From a virus: 64,000 bases of DNA. The stretch covers positions 99,652 through 163,651 of the IMG/VR virus record IMGVR_UViG_3300006923_000006; one strand, written 5' to 3'. Shown here one piece after another: positions 61,940-64,000 of this stretch. The position numbers and the translations under genes were made by a program. Under the pieces are notes generated by a model. The model saw nothing but the letters and a program-made list of their open reading frames with translations, was not told the DNA's origin and searched no databases. Every line of letters begins with the position of its first letter. Within the stretch, counting starts at the first letter, position 1.

Positions 61940-61970
61940 CTAGTCCGCCTAGGGTAGATGGGCGGACTAG
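61940..61970 (+). repeat. Cassette hairpin 3
   Basis: Perfect 10-bp stem CTAGTCCGCC/GGCGGACTAG with an 11-base loop, 19 bases after the stop. Near-identical to hairpin 4 with paired changes. Confidence 0.75.
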
Positions 61971-61973
61971 CTA

Positions 61974-62028
61974 ATTTCGGCTATTCTGGTCGATTAGGTA
62001 AGTTACACTTTCTACGGAGTCTAGTGAA
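61974..62028 (+). promoter_or_regulatory. Cassette leader 3
   Basis: TTTCGGCTATTCTGG, GTTACACTTTCTACGGAG, then TCTAGTGAA before ATG. The small hairpin pairs here through G-T (GGCTA/TGGTC) where leaders 2 and 4 use Watson-Crick pairs. Confidence 0.75.
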
Positions 62029-62286
62029 ATGGCACAAGATACATTGAATATGGGAACTAGTAATGTTTTGGCAAACGGAGCAGAAATTGTGCAACGTTGG
62101 CAAGTTGGGCAAGTTGGGAAAGATACAACCGAAACTCCCGATTGGATAGTTTTGGCAAAGTGGGGAAACGAATATGCGACATGGCGAGTTTCGCACGATG
62201 GCCATGCATATTGGGGACACTACTTCAACACCTATTCCGCCGCAATGACAGACTACCAAAAACGAGTACGTTGGGTGTTTGGATAG
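62029..62286 (+). CDS. Small hypothetical protein
   Basis: 85 residues (WIVLAKWGNEYATWRVSHDG, AYWGHYFNTYSAAMTDYQKR). Aromatic-rich C-terminus like a small beta protein. Third cassette gene. Unrelated to its neighbours. Confidence 0.45.
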   Translation: MAQDTLNMGTSNVLANGAEIVQRWQVGQVGKDTTETPDWIVLAKWGNEYATWRVSHDGHAYWGHYFNTYSAAMTDYQKRVRWVFG

Positions 62287-62301
62287 AATGAGTAAAATAG
62301 T

Positions 62302-62332
62302 CTAATCCGCCTAGTTAAGCTGGGCGGATTGG
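62302..62332 (+). repeat. Cassette hairpin 4
   Basis: CTAATCCGCC/GGCGGATTGG, 10 pairs with one G-T, 11-base loop. Differs from hairpin 3 by base changes that keep pairing. Confidence 0.75.
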
Positions 62333-62336
62333 ATAA

Positions 62337-62391
62337 TTTTGGCCATTCTGGCTAAATAGGCGAGTTACACTTTCTACGGAGTTTAGGGACT
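62337..62391 (+). promoter_or_regulatory. Cassette leader 4
   Basis: GGCCATTCTGGC small stem, GTTACACTTTCTACGGAG as in leader 3, then TTTAGGGACT before ATGATG. Confidence 0.75.
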
Positions 62392-62643
62392 ATGATGCGA
62401 ATAGAAGATTTGCGCAGGGCTGTCAAGATGGTTGAAATGGGCGAATTGGAAGACATTGCGGTATGGGAAGAAGCTGCGATATTTGACGGGTTTGGGCTGG
62501 AAAGCTTCAAGCCGATAGTTTGCACAATTCAGCAACTAGCATGCCTAGTATTGTGGCAAGCTAGAACATTTGCGGGGACTTGGGACAATGAGGCAATTGC
62601 GGAAATCAGGGCAAACAGGCGGAAGTTTACAGTTGTCAATTGA
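62392..62643 (+). CDS. Small hypothetical protein
   Basis: 83 residues from the first of two ATGs, helical (RIEDLRRAVKMVEMGELEDI, TIQQLACLVLWQARTFAGTW). Its stop codon lies inside a 20-bp palindrome. No family. Confidence 0.45.
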   Translation: MMRIEDLRRAVKMVEMGELEDIAVWEEAAIFDGFGLESFKPIVCTIQQLACLVLWQARTFAGTWDNEAIAEIRANRRKFTVVN

Positions 62644-62649
62644 CAACTG
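62630..62649. repeat. 20-bp perfect palindrome over a stop codon
   Basis: CAGTTGTCAATTGACAACTG is a perfect palindrome; TGA of the upstream gene is in it. Could be an operator or terminator-like fold, but no T-run follows. Confidence 0.75.
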
Positions 62650-62678
62650 GTAAGATAGGCAAAGCAGGTAAAATGGCA

Positions 62679-62702
62679 TAGCTTGGCATAATAGCTAAGC
62701 TA
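62679..62702 (+). repeat. Cassette hairpin 5
   Basis: TAGCTTGGC/GCTAAGCTA, 9 pairs with one G-T, six-base loop. A second small stem CCTGC/GCAGG follows at about 62728-62741. Confidence 0.65.
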
Positions 62703-62748
62703 GGCCGTTTTGGTTGTTTATGTAATCCTGCAAAAGCAGGTAGTCTAA

Positions 62749-62767
62749 TCAAGATAGGGAGTTTGGG
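62749..62767 (+). promoter_or_regulatory. Cassette leader 5 (second type)
   Basis: TCAAGATAGGGAGTTTGGG directly before ATG 62768. Same as the last 18 bases of leaders 6 and 7. Ribosome element GGGAG. Confidence 0.75.
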
Positions 62768-63124
62768 ATGATTATTCAAATTAGCCTATGTGGGTCAATT
62801 ATGGTCGATGTGGAGAATTGGGCACCTAGCACGTTAGAAGATTTTCTCGACTGCGCTAAAAGCGGCAATAATGACGAGGCTTGTGCGTTCTTCTTAAGTA
62901 CTTATCAACCGGATTTTACGATAATCCGGCAAGATAGGCAAACTGGAGAATTTGCGGAAGTTACGGCAACTGAAGAAGAAATGGCGTTTGTGGTTCAAAC
63001 TTCTGGTTGTTCGCCAGTTGACGAAGTAGAGAATTTGCCGTTGTATATTATTTGGTTTGCGGCGCATAATTTGCGGGAAGAAATAAAGATGGCGTTTGAA
63101 GAACGGAAATGGAGTCCGTGTTAA
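62768..63124 (+). CDS. Small hypothetical protein
   Basis: 118 residues, acidic (APSTLEDFLDCAKSGNNDEA, ATEEEMAFVVQTSG, LPLYIIWFAAHNLREEIKM). Fifth cassette gene. No catalytic motif. Confidence 0.45.
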   Translation: MIIQISLCGSIMVDVENWAPSTLEDFLDCAKSGNNDEACAFFLSTYQPDFTIIRQDRQTGEFAEVTATEEEMAFVVQTSGCSPVDEVENLPLYIIWFAAHNLREEIKMAFEERKWSPC

Positions 63125-63150
63125 GATAGGCAATCTGCGTACTCTCGACA

Positions 63151-63185
63151 ATCCAGGTAATCTAGGTAATCTAGGTAATCTGGAT
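63151..63185 (+). repeat. Cassette hairpin 6 and GGTAATCTA tandem repeats
   Basis: ATCCAG/CTGGAT with three tandem GGTAATCT units between. The segment before it (AGGCAATCTGCGTACTCT) recurs at 63504-63521. Confidence 0.6.
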
Positions 63186-63210
63186 AGTCCAGCGTATTTA
63201 GATGTTTTGA

Positions 63211-63238
63211 GTAATCCTCACAAGATAGGGAGTTTGGG
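63211..63238 (+). promoter_or_regulatory. Cassette leader 6 (second type)
   Basis: A 28-base block starting GTAATCCTCACAAGATAGGG, identical to leader 7 (63569-63596), ends at ATG 63239. Confidence 0.8.
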
Positions 63239-63505
63239 ATGACTGCTGTAAATAGGCACGTTGAGTTGATTGCAATAGTTGGGCGGCATGGGGACACTAA
63301 GCGGGTTAATGCCGTTTTTCACGCTATGGTTAATGAATCACAAGCCGACTATGCGTCGCGTTGGCGGGATGTCATTAGCTACGTGTCGGGCACATTGCAC
63401 GACATAAAGCGTATTCAAGCGGTTCAGTTGTGGCTCTTATGTACGGGTTACAAGTTGTCAAATTGTATCATCAAATCGGTAACAATGGGCAAGCCGGTAA
63501 GCTAG
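63239..63505 (+). CDS. Small hypothetical protein
   Basis: 88 residues (MTAVNRHVELIAIVGRHGDT, VNAVFHAMVNESQADYASRW). Its first codons (TAVNR) are similar at DNA level to those of the gene at 63597 (SVTNR). No known family. Confidence 0.45.
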   Translation: MTAVNRHVELIAIVGRHGDTKRVNAVFHAMVNESQADYASRWRDVISYVSGTLHDIKRIQAVQLWLLCTGYKLSNCIIKSVTMGKPVS

Positions 63506-63527
63506 GCAATCTGCGTACTCTAGACAT

Positions 63528-63551
63528 CCCAGCCCGATTAGGCGGGCTGGG
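63528..63551 (+). repeat. Cassette hairpin 7
   Basis: Perfect 9-bp stem CCCAGCCCG/CGGGCTGGG with a six-base loop, 22 bases after the stop at 63505. Confidence 0.7.
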
Positions 63552-63568
63552 TAATCTGTGGTATTTGG

Positions 63569-63596
63569 GTAATCCTCACAAGATAGGGAGTTTGGG
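63569..63596 (+). promoter_or_regulatory. Cassette leader 7 (second type)
   Basis: Identical 28 bases to leader 6, and the match continues into the first codons of the gene. Confidence 0.8.
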
Positions 63597-63749
63597 ATGT
63601 CTGTTACAAATAGGGATTTTGGGAAACATACGTATTCTGTATATGATTTGGCAATTTACGAAAAATGGAAGGAAAAATCTCTGTTAAGATTGACTGAATT
63701 TCTACTATATGCCAATGTTCTACGAGGTTTGATTAGAACAGTGGACTGA
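63597..63749 (+). CDS. Small hypothetical protein
   Basis: 50 residues (MSVTNRDFGKHTYSVYDLAI..., ending LRGLIRTVD) from ATG 63597 after leader 7. Helical in the second half (KEKSLLRLTEFLLYANVLR). Last gene of the array in view. Confidence 0.5.
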   Translation: MSVTNRDFGKHTYSVYDLAIYEKWKEKSLLRLTEFLLYANVLRGLIRTVD

Positions 63750-64000
63750 GTAACCTAGTCTAATCCGTTGCCGAAAATCCAAAGATAATACTTGACATAG
63801 GATAATACTATGTTAAGCTATGTATAGCTGTAGGGGAGGCTGCGCTAATTTATTTGGCTGTGTGCTGGCGTGAGCTACGGCCCTTTGTGCGTCGATTTGC
63901 GGGACGTTACGCTAACGCGGACAATAGTAGGTCAAAGCACAAAAATGGCTTTAGACGCCAATTCTGACAGCCTAGCGGGTAATCCTGACAGCCTAGCGGG
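63750..64000 (+). other. Right-end noncoding stretch with dyads and start of a tandem repeat
   Basis: 251 bases. GATAATACT occurs twice (63784, 63801), ACATAG/CTATGT and AGCTAT/ATAGCT dyads follow, and CTGACAGCCTAGCGGG repeats with a 21-base period (63964, 63985) up to the edge. A frame from 63945 to the edge reads these repeats as NxDSLAG units but lacks a ribosome site, so it is not called. Confidence 0.5.

Noticed and set aside
63792-63820. TTGACA as a promoter near the right end
   Set aside because: No acceptable -10 hexamer at 15-19 bases.
63945-64000. Frame reading the 21-base repeats to the window edge
   Set aside because: No ribosome site, and the repeat resembles the intergenic spacers of this region.

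Overview
The window looks like part of a tailed double-stranded DNA phage genome. It holds an almost complete virion module (terminase, portal, protease/scaffold, major capsid, connectors, tail tube, tape measure, tail tip and fibres), with tightly packed, often ATGA-overlapping genes and AGGAG-type ribosome binding sites. No sheath gene is recognisable, so a long non-contractile tail is the simplest reading. The left edge cuts a gene and no polymerase, helicase or lysis gene is present, so the genome continues outside the window. The host cannot be named from this sequence; bacterial sigma70-like promoters and Shine-Dalgarno sites are clear.

Region 1 (1-12,278, + strand) is a sugar and glycan island: several glycosyltransferases, a nucleotidyltransferase, three SDR sugar-nucleotide enzymes, an FkbM methyltransferase, a sulfotransferase-like protein and small unknowns. 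Region 2 (12,262-16,023, +) begins at a good promoter. It carries a probable single-strand-annealing protein, small conserved phage proteins and an aldehyde dehydrogenase of the ALDH7 type, and ends at a strong two-way terminator.

Region 3 (16,041-56,061, - strand) is the late module, read right to left: small ORF, sigma-like factor, probable small terminase, GDP-mannose dehydratase, HNH nuclease, ERCC4 nuclease, large terminase (with an intein), portal, protease/scaffold, decoration, capsid, head and connector proteins, tail tube, chaperones, tape measure, tail tip and fibres. A free-standing HNH gene with its own promoter closes it. Four gaps in front of late genes share a -10-only motif around GTATAATAC, which fits late transcription by the phage's own sigma-like protein.

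Region 4 (56,300-59,710, +) has consensus promoters, small zinc-ribbon and membrane proteins, a DNA methyltransferase and a metallophosphoesterase. Region 5 (59,700-64,000) is visibly richer in G+C and unlike the rest. It has about 1.2 kb of noncoding, palindrome- and iteron-rich DNA (possible origin or partition site), a predicted ~100-nt nested stem, and then a run of eight unrelated small ORFs. Seven of these are preceded by a hairpin and a near-identical leader sequence. This cassette-like array, comparable in layout to start-associated sequences of some mycobacteriophages, is the best candidate for an undescribed system in the window. No tRNA, rRNA, CRISPR array or insertion sequence was seen.
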